A DNA stretch of 64,000 nt from positions 1,550,001-1,614,000 of the forward strand of contig NZ_CP009428.1 in assembly GCF_000758725.1 (NCBI RefSeq), given 5' to 3'. The DNA comes from Paenibacillus odorifer. GTDB lineage: Bacteria > Bacillota > Bacilli > Paenibacillales > Paenibacillaceae. Position numbers and translations under genes: made by a program. A model generated the notes under the pieces. The model searched no databases. It was not told the origin of the DNA and saw only the letters and a list, made by a program, of their open reading frames with translations. Below, one piece after another: positions 47,400 to 56,700 of this stretch (position 1 is its first letter; the number at the start of each line of letters is the position of its first letter).

Positions 47400-47800
47400 T
47401 CAATCTTAATTAATAACTTGAGTATTTACAACAATCTCAGTACTATTTCCGAATAAATCTGTCGAATAGATGTGAGTTGTATAAGTGCCGATTTCATGGT
47501 TGTGCTCACTAATTGGGAAAAGTTATTTTCCATGTTCCAGCTTATATTTTTTGTCCCCCACTTTGTTTTAGATCATCCTCACCATTTGACTCTGTGACAG
47601 TATATTTTTTACAACCGTTATAACCCCTCCAAAGTAAACACCATTAACCCAAACATCATTATAGTAGAGCCAGTTTCATTGTTATGTTTGTTAAAAGGAA
47701 CAACAGCTTTCCAGACTCCATCTGAGACTTCTTGACCTGCCACTCAAGGAGATTCTAAATCGTCATAACCTTTGTAATATTCTCATTATCACATTACCTC
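47400..47800 (-). pseudogene. Decayed GBS Bsp-like repeat gene on the minus strand
   Basis: Read leftward, 47763-47630 gives GYDDLESP-stop-VAGQEVSDGVWKAVVPF and NKHNNETGS, and about 47530-47410 gives FPISEHNHEIGTYTTHIYST then DLFGNSTEIVVNTQVIN and a stop. These are clear GBS Bsp-like motifs ('gqDDLE', 'G.W...V....H..ETG.Y.THIY'). Several stops and frame changes lie between. It is oriented opposite to all its neighbours and is not the same gene as the copy at 52124. Confidence 0.75.
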
Positions 47801-48014
47801 CTTATAAAATCTGAAAGAATTATAGCTTTTTTAGAAATCTCTGTAAAAGTATATTTAAAGATATTTAAATGGAAAAATTCTTTTCAAAATGAATGTTTAT
47901 CCTTATATATAATATTATTTCCAAAAATGAACAATTGTAATATAGTAGTAATATTGTTGTTTTTTTTGCGGGGTAATCAATTAGTATTCAGGGGGAGGGA
48001 CATATTAGTTGTTT
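47801..48014. other. AT-rich intergenic stretch
   Basis: No gene. It ends with GGGGGAGGG, a strong ribosome-like site directly before the damaged YD/CBM pseudogene. Confidence 0.3.
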
Positions 48015-48522
48015 CAAAAGTCATTTTAAAATTTATTTTTCGATAATTTTAGTATTACTTATTAATTTACTCTATTGTGTAAATATATTTGGAACTTCGT
48101 ATTCATATTACTATGATTCTTCCGGCCGTGTCTTAAGTGCAACAAGCCCTTTGGGAGAAGGATATGATTTTGTTTATGATGATAATGGTAATCTGCTTAG
48201 AAAAAAACCTATAGAGAATTTGATCTTTAACCCTAGTTTTGAAAAAGTAGATAGCAAGAATATGACTAAAGCAGATGTATGGGAATCGATATCTAGTAAG
48301 GATACTGGATTCGAACTAGTAAATGATGCAGCTAGTGGCACAAAGAATATGGGACTCAGGATTAGGATTAGGAGAATTCACAGGTATTAGTCAAAAAATT
48401 CTGGTTGTAGGGGAAAGAGATATGCAGGAGATTCAATCTACTTTGTCATGAATAAAAATGGTACTGACACGTATGACCGCACAAGCTGGAATCCGATTAT
48501 TACATATTTAGATGGGAATTAG
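48015..48522 (+). pseudogene. Truncated YD/CBM-like secreted protein
   Basis: The frame reads a hydrophobic signal-like segment (FSIILVLLINLLYCVNIFG), one YD unit (YYYDSSGRVLS ... FVYDDNGNLLRK) and the beginning of a CBM-like repeat (NPSFEKVDSKN). It then stops at 48390; a shifted frame continues with YAGDSIYFVMNKNGTDTYDR to a stop at 48522. There is no usable ATG, GTG or TTG at the start. It follows the same plan as the neighbours and has lost its start and most of its binding part. Confidence 0.75.
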
Positions 48523-48533
48523 AAGGGGACATA

Positions 48534-49721
48534 ATGAAAAAGTTCTTATTGATACTTTCGATACTAGGAGTTTCACTTGGTTTTTCTACTCTTGCATATT
48601 CATATGAGAGCGAAATTAATATTAACGGAGGATTTGAGAGAGATCAAAATGGTAATAGTCTTCCTGACTTTTGGGAAACTGTATGGAGAAATGGAACCAG
48701 TGCAGGATCTTTTGCATCAATTCAGAGCTTCGATCCAGTGGAAGGCTCAAACCATTTTAGACTATACAGTGGCATAGGGGATTCTCAATCCTATGTATAC
48801 GCTTTGTCAGATCCTATCAAAATTGTGAAAGGTGTAGCCTATAAAATAAACACTTCGATGAGATACACTCTTCCAACTGGTGATGCAAGAATAACCATTA
48901 TTGAAATTGATAACAGTGGAAAAAATATCAATGAAACCCAGCGTGCTTTTTCAAATGGTAGCTGGAAATGGCACAACCATGATGTATCGATTTTCCCTAG
49001 AAATGAGACGAAATACATTCGGATTCGTTTAGAAGTGGGGGGCGAAGAAGGCGCTTACTTGGACATTGACAATGTTTTTTTGAATCCTATCGATATAAAT
49101 GGGGATTATGAAAATGATTTTAATAAAAATGGTCTTCCTGATTTTTGGGAAACCACTTGGCGAAATGGAATAAGTAAAGAAGCGATTGCTTCGAAACAAG
49201 GTTTTGAACCTATTGATGGGAATTCCCAACTTCGGTTATATAACGGGCTCGGAGATTCTAATTCTTACATCTATGCTCTTTCGGATCGAATCCCTGTTAG
49301 TTATGGTAGTTCATATGATATTAGTACCTTTATGAAATATACATTATCTACGGGACACGCAGAAATAACTATAATTGAAGTGGATGATAATGATAACACT
49401 ATTACTGAAAGTAGCAGAAGCTTAAATGATGGGGGGTGGAAATGGCACTATCATTCGATTTTGATCACTCCTAAATGGCAAACAAAATATATAAGAATAA
49501 GGTTTGCAGTGGGGGGGGAAGAAAAAGCCTATCTAGATATAGATCATGTGGCCATTAACCCAGTGACAGTTCTAGAAAAATGGAAATCGGATATACCGAA
49601 TCAAACTCGATATTTTTACGATTCAAATGGAAGACTGAGCTATATACTTTTACCTGACGGTCACATCATTATGCATAATTATAATAATAATGGTGCGCTG
49701 TTAAAGAGGGTAGTATTGTAA
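48534..49721 (+). CDS. Secreted protein: two CBM-like repeats and a C-terminal YD unit
   Basis: This 395-residue protein has a signal peptide (residues 1-23, MKKFLLILSILGVSL ... AYSYE). Two repeats of about 155 residues follow, starting with NGGFERDQNGNSLPDFWET and NGDYENDFNKNGLPDFWET. The 'D.NGLPDFWE' part resembles a thrombospondin type 3-like calcium loop in front of a CBM-like sandwich. The last 45 residues are one YD unit (YFYDSNGRLSY ... HNYNNNGALLKR). Here the YD unit is C-terminal, opposite to the two genes before it. Ribosome site AGAAGGGG; a terminator follows. Confidence 0.85.
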   Translation: MKKFLLILSILGVSLGFSTLAYSYESEININGGFERDQNGNSLPDFWETVWRNGTSAGSFASIQSFDPVEGSNHFRLYSGIGDSQSYVYALSDPIKIVKGVAYKINTSMRYTLPTGDARITIIEIDNSGKNINETQRAFSNGSWKWHNHDVSIFPRNETKYIRIRLEVGGEEGAYLDIDNVFLNPIDINGDYENDFNKNGLPDFWETTWRNGISKEAIASKQGFEPIDGNSQLRLYNGLGDSNSYIYALSDRIPVSYGSSYDISTFMKYTLSTGHAEITIIEVDDNDNTITESSRSLNDGGWKWHYHSILITPKWQTKYIRIRFAVGGEEKAYLDIDHVAINPVTVLEKWKSDIPNQTRYFYDSNGRLSYILLPDGHIIMHNYNNNGALLKRVVL

Positions 49722-49746
49722 GTAGACGCAAAATCATTATTCTATA

Positions 49747-49786
49747 AAACCCACACAATGTCTTGGGACTCGTGTGGGTTTTGTTC
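49747..49786 (+). terminator. Intrinsic terminator after CBM/YD gene
   Basis: AAACCCACAC and GTGTGGGTTT form a perfect 10-bp stem around a 15-base loop, followed by TGTTCT. Confidence 0.85.
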
Positions 49787-50137
49787 TATAACAATCGATA
49801 TTAAACACGATCTCATTATTTGAAATACCATTTTTACATACTCCCCAGATCACTCTCACACCGCAATTCTTTCATTAAGTACAAATAATACATACCTTAG
49901 CATTTGAAGTTTTACTATTAGACTTCCCATCTGTTTTTTCGACAAATTACCACTCTTTAACAATTTTTTGTGTTGTCGTATGATTGAGATCAGTGTTTAT
50001 TATTGTATATACATAGCTTCACTTTAATGATGATTTTATAGATTATCTCACTGGAATTAGGATTCAATTAAGAGCTTATATAGAAAAGTAAAGTGAATCA
50101 GTGAGAACAAACAACAATAGAAAGGAGAAAAGAAAAA
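49787..50137. other. Intergenic before the PA14-Bsp-Rhs 2 unit
   Basis: About 350 bp with no gene. It probably holds the promoter of the PA14/Bsp/Rhs 2 operon; TTGTGTTGTCGTATGATTGA near 49967 is AT-rich, but no -35/-10 pair could be fixed. GGAG lies before the next TTG start. Confidence 0.35.
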
Positions 50138-51667
50138 TTGAGCTTTCTAAAAAAGGCTTCTTTATCATGCTTTACGGCTGTACTAATTTTCATATTTTGT
50201 GAGATTCTCGGAACTAATGATTTAATGCAGCCAGTAATTTCACCAAATCTTGCAGGAGCCGCAGCCAGCAACGGTCTTAAAGGTGAATATTACAATAATA
50301 TGGATCTGACAGGACTAACCTTCACACGAACGGATTCTAATCTAGATTTTAGCTGGGGGCTAGGATCACCGAGTTCTTCCATCGGGGAGGATTCCTTCTC
50401 TGTTCGATGGACGGGTACCGTTAAACCAAAATACAGCCAGACCTATACCTTCTATATGGTCGCAGATGATGGGGTTCGTTTATGGGTCAATGGCCAATTG
50501 CTCATCGATAAATGGGTGACACAAGCTAGCGAGCTGACGAGTTTACCCATAACCTTAACTGCGGAAAAAAATTATGACATACGTATCGAGTATTTTGAAA
50601 ATGGCGGAGGGGCAACAGCTATTCTACAATGGGCAAGCCCAAGTCAAAGCAAACAGATCGTGCCACAAAGTCAGTTAAATCCTCCAGTAGAAGTCTCAGG
50701 TATGGGACTGAAGGGGGAATACTATGACAATATAAATCTGAGCGGACTTAAGCTAACACGTACGGATATTAATCTTAACTTTAATTGGGGATTGAGCTCT
50801 CCAGCCCCTTCTCTTGGCGCGGATACATTTTCCGTGAAATGGACAGGAACGATCAAACCTAAATATAGTGAAACCTATACATATTATATGATTGCAGATG
50901 ATGGTATTCGGCTTTGGATAGATGGTCAATTATTAATCGACACATGGGTGACACAAGCCAGGGAGCTGAAGAGTCTACCGATTACATTGATGGCAGGACA
51001 GAATTATGATATCCGTATCGAATATTTTGAAAATGACGGAGGAGCAACGGCTATCCTTCAGTGGTCGAGCCCCAGTCAAACCAAGCAAATTGTACCGCAA
51101 ACCCAGTTGTATCCACCTGCTGAAATTTCGGGCACAGGTCTGAAGGGTGAATATTATGACAATATGGATTGGACAGGACTAAAGCTAACACGAACCGATG
51201 CGGATCTTAATTATAATTGGGGTGCCGGGTCTCCAGATGACTCCCTTGGAACAGATACATTTTCAATCCGATGGACAGGAACACTTAAGCCCAAATACAG
51301 TGAAATGTATACCTTTTATTTAAATGCGGATGATGGAGTACGTCTTTGGATAGATGGTAAACTTCTTCTTAATCGGTGGGAAAATCAGTCGGGTCAATTT
51401 GAAAGCAGCCCTATAGCATTAATTGCAGGTCAACAATACGATATTCAAATTGAATATTTTGAAAATCTAGGCGGCTCAGCCGTTGGATTATTATGGACAA
51501 GTCCTAGTCAGACCAAACAATTCATACCGCAGAGTCAGTTGTATCCCCCTGCTAAATTACCCGGTGTCGGCTTGTTAGGTGAGTACTACGACAATATGGA
51601 TTTGACAGACCTTACACTCACTCGAACGGACCCTGCTATTCATTTTGGGTGGCTCCCCAGATGCTAG
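50138..51667 (+). CDS. Secreted PA14-repeat protein (frameshifted in repeat 4)
   Basis: The TTG start (GGAG 10 bases before) gives a signal peptide of about 45 residues. PA14 domains of about 145 residues follow, each with GEYY(D/N)N(M/I)(D/N), then 'RWTGT(L/V)KPKYS', 'ADDGVRLW(V/I)(N/D)GQL' and 'YDIRIEYFEN'. Three are complete; the fourth breaks off at 51667 after HFGWLPRC and continues in another frame at 51645. PA14 domains bind glycans and occur in adhesins and glycosidases. The frameshift is a single-base change in a T/G-rich run (CATTTTGGGTGGCTCC); a sequencing error is possible. With the remainder it would be about 655 residues and end in a YD unit. It is the first gene of the unit leading to Rhs 2. 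Confidence 0.82.
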   Translation: MSFLKKASLSCFTAVLIFIFCEILGTNDLMQPVISPNLAGAAASNGLKGEYYNNMDLTGLTFTRTDSNLDFSWGLGSPSSSIGEDSFSVRWTGTVKPKYSQTYTFYMVADDGVRLWVNGQLLIDKWVTQASELTSLPITLTAEKNYDIRIEYFENGGGATAILQWASPSQSKQIVPQSQLNPPVEVSGMGLKGEYYDNINLSGLKLTRTDINLNFNWGLSSPAPSLGADTFSVKWTGTIKPKYSETYTYYMIADDGIRLWIDGQLLIDTWVTQARELKSLPITLMAGQNYDIRIEYFENDGGATAILQWSSPSQTKQIVPQTQLYPPAEISGTGLKGEYYDNMDWTGLKLTRTDADLNYNWGAGSPDDSLGTDTFSIRWTGTLKPKYSEMYTFYLNADDGVRLWIDGKLLLNRWENQSGQFESSPIALIAGQQYDIQIEYFENLGGSAVGLLWTSPSQTKQFIPQSQLYPPAKLPGVGLLGEYYDNMDLTDLTLTRTDPAIHFGWLPRC

Positions 51668-52106
51668 CATAGAGGGGGATACATTCTCAGCAAGATGGAC
51701 GGGAACGATTCGCCCGCTGTATAACGAAACATATACCTTCTATTTCAATTCGGACGATGGGGTCAGACTTTGGGTGAACGGCCAATTGATCATAGACCAA
51801 TGGGTCACGCAGGCAAGTGAACTGACCAGCCTTCCTATCTCATTGATAGCGGATCAAAACTATGACATTCGTATTGAGTATTTTGAGAATAGTGGAGGGG
51901 CAACATCTATTTTATCCTGGTCTAGTGCTAGCCAGATAAAGCAGATCGTGCCTAAGTCCAATTTGTTCTTACCATACAAAACCTATACTCCTGTAGAATA
52001 CAACTACAATGCGGGAGGACGAATAGAATACATTCGATATTCAGATGGGACTGTTGTTCATTACTACTATGATGCAAACGGTAACTTACTACGGAAGAAC
52101 CTATAA
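51645..52106 (+). CDS. Remainder of PA14 protein: rest of repeat 4 and C-terminal YD unit
   Basis: This frame has no start of its own. It begins with GGSPDASIEGDTFSARWTGT, the direct continuation of the fourth PA14 repeat of the gene before. The last 45 residues are one YD unit (YNYNAGGRIEY ... YYYDANGNLLRK). The stop lies 17 bp before the Bsp-like gene. It would be made only if the frameshift is repaired, bypassed or not real. Confidence 0.75.
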   Translation: MGGSPDASIEGDTFSARWTGTIRPLYNETYTFYFNSDDGVRLWVNGQLIIDQWVTQASELTSLPISLIADQNYDIRIEYFENSGGATSILSWSSASQIKQIVPKSNLFLPYKTYTPVEYNYNAGGRIEYIRYSDGTVVHYYYDANGNLLRKNL

Positions 52107-52123
52107 AAGTGTAAAGGAGTACT

Positions 52124-53548
52124 ATGCAGATGAAGATATTAAAAACAACAATGCTATTGTTGGGAGCGTTAGTAGTCTTTTTAGGATATGGAGATTGTAT
52201 TCTGACTGCTTCTGCCCAGGACATACCTTATGCCAACTATATTATGGTGGATATAAGTAGCAATCCAAAACCACAAACCTTATATGTCTATAATCAAGGC
52301 AGGCTAGAAAATGAAATTCATCCCGATAACTCGATCATTCAATATACATATGATAGGAATGGAAATCTGATAAAGAAGAGTAAAGGCTATTCGTCAACAT
52401 CGCATGTATTTAGTAGCTCAGCACTTTCCTATGACATCTATTTAAAGGGGGTTTCTGATAGTATCCAACAGGTGACTTTTCCGACATGGACTGAACAAGG
52501 TGGACAAGATGACTTGGAATGGATAGCGGGTGAGAAGCTTACTAATGGATTATGGAAAGGAACAGTTGTCCTAGCTAGGCACGGAAAAGAAACAGGCCAG
52601 TACAATACACATATCTACGCAGATGGCAAAGCAGTCAGTGGATTAACTGCCACGGTACAAAATAACATAAGAGTGATCTCACCTCATGAAGTATCATTGG
52701 CGGATGGTTATTATGAGATTTTTGTGGAAGGAATCGCGAGCAATGTTAGAGAAATTCGATTTCCTACGTGGACAGATTACAATTGGCAAGATGACCTAGT
52801 GGATCCATGGATTATCGGCGAAAAAGTAAATGAGACGACATGGAAGATTCGTATTCCCTTTAGTAATCATAATTATGAGACAGGTAGTTATATTACGCAT
52901 ATTTACGCTTATGATAAATATGGAAACATGGAAATGCTAGATGGCACGTCAGTTAATGTTAAGGGGGGGACAGGTGGTTCAAAGGAAACGGACATATCTG
53001 GAGTGTCCTACGATGTATTTATCTATGGTGTAGATCCGAAAACGCAAAAAGTCCAATTTCCAACGTGGACAGCGAATAAGGATCAGGATGATTTAGAGTG
53101 GATAGAGGGCGTTAAGATTGCAAATGGGGTGTGGAAGGGAACCGTAGTTTACTCAAACCATCATTCAGAAACTGGACGATATAATACTCATGTTTATGCG
53201 GATGGGAAATATAGTGGAGCTTGGTTATTTGATGTGACGAATAATACAAGAATCACAGCTCCGAGTGTTGCATACATGAGCAGCAGTTTTTACGATATTA
53301 CGATAGAAGGAGTTCCCTCTAGTGTTACAGATGTTCGATTTCCAACTTGGACGGTAAGTAATGGTCAAGACGATTTAGAGGATCCATGGATTAAGGGGGA
53401 ACGTTTAAGTTCTACAAGTTGGCGAATTCGAATTCCTTTCTTTAAACATATCAACGAAACAGGAATGTATGTTACCCATATTTATTCCTTTGATGCTTCT
53501 ATGAACAAAATGATGATTGGTGAAATTTTAGTAGAAGTAAAGAAGTGA
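52124..53548 (+). CDS. Secreted protein: N-terminal YD unit and four GBS Bsp-like repeats
   Basis: This 474-residue protein has a signal peptide (residues 1-29, ending ASAQ) and one YD unit at about 50-90 (YVYNQGRLENE ... YTYDRNGNLIKK). Four GBS Bsp-like repeats of about 90 residues follow, with FPTWT, GQDDL(E/V) and 'ETG.Y.THIYA' motifs. This repeat is known from group B Streptococcus surface protein Bsp and from cell-wall hydrolases. It starts 17 bp after the PA14 gene and lies 200 bp before Rhs 2, with ribosome site AAGGAG. A mutilated copy lies in the same place before Rhs 1, so the gene belongs with the toxin gene as a unit. Confidence 0.87.
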   Translation: MQMKILKTTMLLLGALVVFLGYGDCILTASAQDIPYANYIMVDISSNPKPQTLYVYNQGRLENEIHPDNSIIQYTYDRNGNLIKKSKGYSSTSHVFSSSALSYDIYLKGVSDSIQQVTFPTWTEQGGQDDLEWIAGEKLTNGLWKGTVVLARHGKETGQYNTHIYADGKAVSGLTATVQNNIRVISPHEVSLADGYYEIFVEGIASNVREIRFPTWTDYNWQDDLVDPWIIGEKVNETTWKIRIPFSNHNYETGSYITHIYAYDKYGNMEMLDGTSVNVKGGTGGSKETDISGVSYDVFIYGVDPKTQKVQFPTWTANKDQDDLEWIEGVKIANGVWKGTVVYSNHHSETGRYNTHVYADGKYSGAWLFDVTNNTRITAPSVAYMSSSFYDITIEGVPSSVTDVRFPTWTVSNGQDDLEDPWIKGERLSSTSWRIRIPFFKHINETGMYVTHIYSFDASMNKMMIGEILVEVKK

Positions 53549-53747
53549 GTGAAATTAAAAGAGGAGATGCAAAATTCATGTTAATGCATCCCAGGATAGG
53601 AAGGTATATTGAAGAAGAAACGATTCAAATAGGGAATGAACTATTATTCTAATAGATTATAGATAAATAGTGGGGAATATTTTCATAGAAAGCTAGAAAT
53701 ATAGCTCAATTGTGAGGTAACCAAATAAATTCCTGGGGGAAACTAAG
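53537..53747 (+). promoter_or_regulatory. Conserved leader upstream of Rhs gene 2
   Basis: This matches the leader at 28241-28451 over its whole length with small substitutions and one short insertion (around CTAATAGATTATAG). Such conservation of non-coding sequence between two copies suggests recent duplication of the Bsp-leader-rhs block or shared control. Confidence 0.5.
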
Positions 53748-56700
53748 TTGAGAAAAATAAAGCTAGTGAGAAAAATAGTAATGGTCATCATGTGTTTATT
53801 TCTGATCCTTCCAAACATTTTGGAAGGAACTGCGAAAGCGAGTACAACCGTTAAAAGTACTTCTGATCAAACGTACATAAACAAAGCACAAGATTTACCT
53901 GCTCCCTCACCTACACCACCAGATTTAGTAGATTTCTCAACGGACTCGGGACCACAGCCTACACCTACGACTCGTCCAGAGAACTCCGCGAGTAAAGCGG
54001 CTTTAAACGAAAATGATCTGTCTACCGATGAAGTCGTATCCGTGTCTACAGACGTCTATGATCAGATCGATCAGGGTACATTGATCATTCTTAAGTTGAA
54101 AACCAAAACCTTACAAAAACAAGGGCAACTAGACGCAGTACGGGCAGGTAAATCCCTTTCAAAACAGACCTTATCACGTTCTGAAGGCAATAAATTATCG
54201 GATTTATCTGAATCTGAAATTAAACAACTAGCTGAGGCTGGAGCATCCAAGGTCGATGTTTATTGGATTAATTACCTCACGATAGGTCAATCACATCTGA
54301 CACCGTTGGAGTTTTGGAAATGGAAACAGGAAAAGGAATTATCTTGGGAAGAAATTGAACAGGAACTTGAGAAGGATGTAGAAATAATTGATCGACCTTC
54401 TGTGAAAGACGATGTATATGCCGACAACCCGGCTATATTTAGTGAGAGGCAGTCTGTGACTTCCAGTGTCTATGAGTCAGGGGAGTACTCAGCGCTTGCA
54501 GCTAATACGATCAACGCTTTCGATGCAGCATCTTCTAGTGTGTTTAATGATTTAATCGTTCATTCCCAAATCAACCAGATCCAAAAACCTCAGTATAATG
54601 ACAGTAACAATAGTAGTGAAGTGGTTGATCCGGTGTCGGGAAGTTTGACGCGGAAAGAAAATTTGATACATTTGCCGGGTGTAGATGGTTTGGATCTTGA
54701 TGTTGGTCTTATGTATGACTCTAATCAGGGCGTCCCCTTTATTTCTTATGTTTTCTGGAACTCTTACTGGCAGATGTGGGATCGGAGTTATAGTTATAGT
54801 ACTCCTCCTATGAGTATTGGATGGTCATTTCAATTTCCATCTATGCAATATGTCAGCGATCAAGGTATGTTCTATCATGATGGAAAAGGGAACACATATA
54901 AAGTTGGAAGCATAGATGGTTTATCCAATTATACGGGATTGATCAATTATAAAGGAAAGGATAAAAGGTTTGTCAGTGAAACATGGAACCAAGGTCAGTT
55001 TAGCAATGGTCAAATCCAATCCTCATCTTACATTGAATATTCTGACTTTAAGCGTGAATATTTTTCAGCTAATGGCGATTTAATTGGTATTGTTGATCGC
55101 TTTAACAATACTATTACGTTTAAATATGAGAATGCCGGAAAGTTATCCTCCATCACGGACACCATGGGCCGTGTGATTCAATTTAGTTATGAAGACAACC
55201 TTTATGACGGAGATGTGGTTATCCGTGTGTTTGACGGAGAAAATGAAGTTCAAAAGGTAGTTTTGACGAAGGAAAGTGTTATAGCTAGTATTCCTAATGG
55301 CGATTATGTAGCCCCTCTTCAAATACGTATTCCTGTGCTCTCACAGATTACCAAACAAAATGGAGAAAAAACCTATTTTAACTATCAGAATGAGGTGGCT
55401 CTTTATTCTCATTATGGATATATGTTTAATTCTCTTTTAAAAGAAGTGAAGCACCCCCGCTCTACCACCAAATATGAGTATACTTGGGTTAATCGGCATA
55501 TTGGTGAATATGAGAGCGTCAGAGAATTTCAAGTGGCTTCAAGAGGTGATTATACTGGGTCAAATGCTTACCAGCAAATAAAATATTCGTATAATGGAGA
55601 TTATGCCGGAAACGCGCCTACTCAATATCCAGGTCACTTACCTGATGACTTCCGATTTAGTACCGCATCAGCAGTGGTCAGTAATACAGCTAGTAACAAC
55701 CTTCAAACGACAAATACCTTTGATAAAGATGGTAGGGTTTTACGTACAGAGACCCGGGAGGCTGGCGGAGAACGGAAGGTGACGGAAAATACAGCATTTC
55801 ATGGGGTATTTACTCAGTCACCCATACGAACGACAATCTCAGAATATGCGGCCCAAGATAGTGAAGCCACTGCTAATCATCTGTATACCGAAACTGTATG
55901 GAATGATTGGGGCTTACTTCAAAGTCAAACGGAGCCACTAAGTGGTGAACAATTCAACAATCCGGGAATCAAACAGCACTATACAACAACCTATCAATAC
56001 GAACCTAAATATCGATTCCTAGAAACAAAATCTTGGTACCAGAATGAATCTGATCCGGCCCCATTAATTGAACGATACACCTACACTGACAAGGGAAGGC
56101 TATCGACAGTAACGAATGCGTCGGGGGAACAAACCACATATAGTTATGGTAACCGAGATACCTTGGGTGGAATCTCTCAAATGACGGCTGAAAAGACAGC
56201 CAAGGGTCAATTGGTAGCTAAAAGTGTAACCATATACGGACCTGAGAGCCGTTACGCCTACCCGACAGAACAACAACAGTGGTTCAACATCGGGAAGTCT
56301 GACCAGAAAATCGTGAAGACGAAGATGAGTTACGAGATGGGAACGGGTTTGCTGAAAAGTCAAAGTGACGGCAACGATCAGACTACGGTCTATGAATATG
56401 ATGCAGCAGGTCGTCTAAAAAAAGAAACACATCCGATTCGAACCAATAGCAATGGAGAAACCTTCAGAGAGGTTATCGATTACAATTATTATCATCAAAC
56501 CTCCAGTAACTTTGATTCGGTGAATGCAGGGACCTATGTTCTGAAGGTCGATACGATTAAAACCGTCACTCAATTATCCACTAACAGTAGTATGAGAACG
56601 TATGCGAATACGTTATATAATGGAATGGGCCTAGCGTTGTTAGAAGAACATTATGACGATAACGTGAGTCAATGGGTCTTCACCCAGTACCACTACGATG

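Noticed and set aside
51645..51667. Programmed ribosomal frameshift in the PA14 gene
   Set aside because: No typical slippery heptamer or downstream pseudoknot could be seen; a simple indel or sequencing error is more likely.
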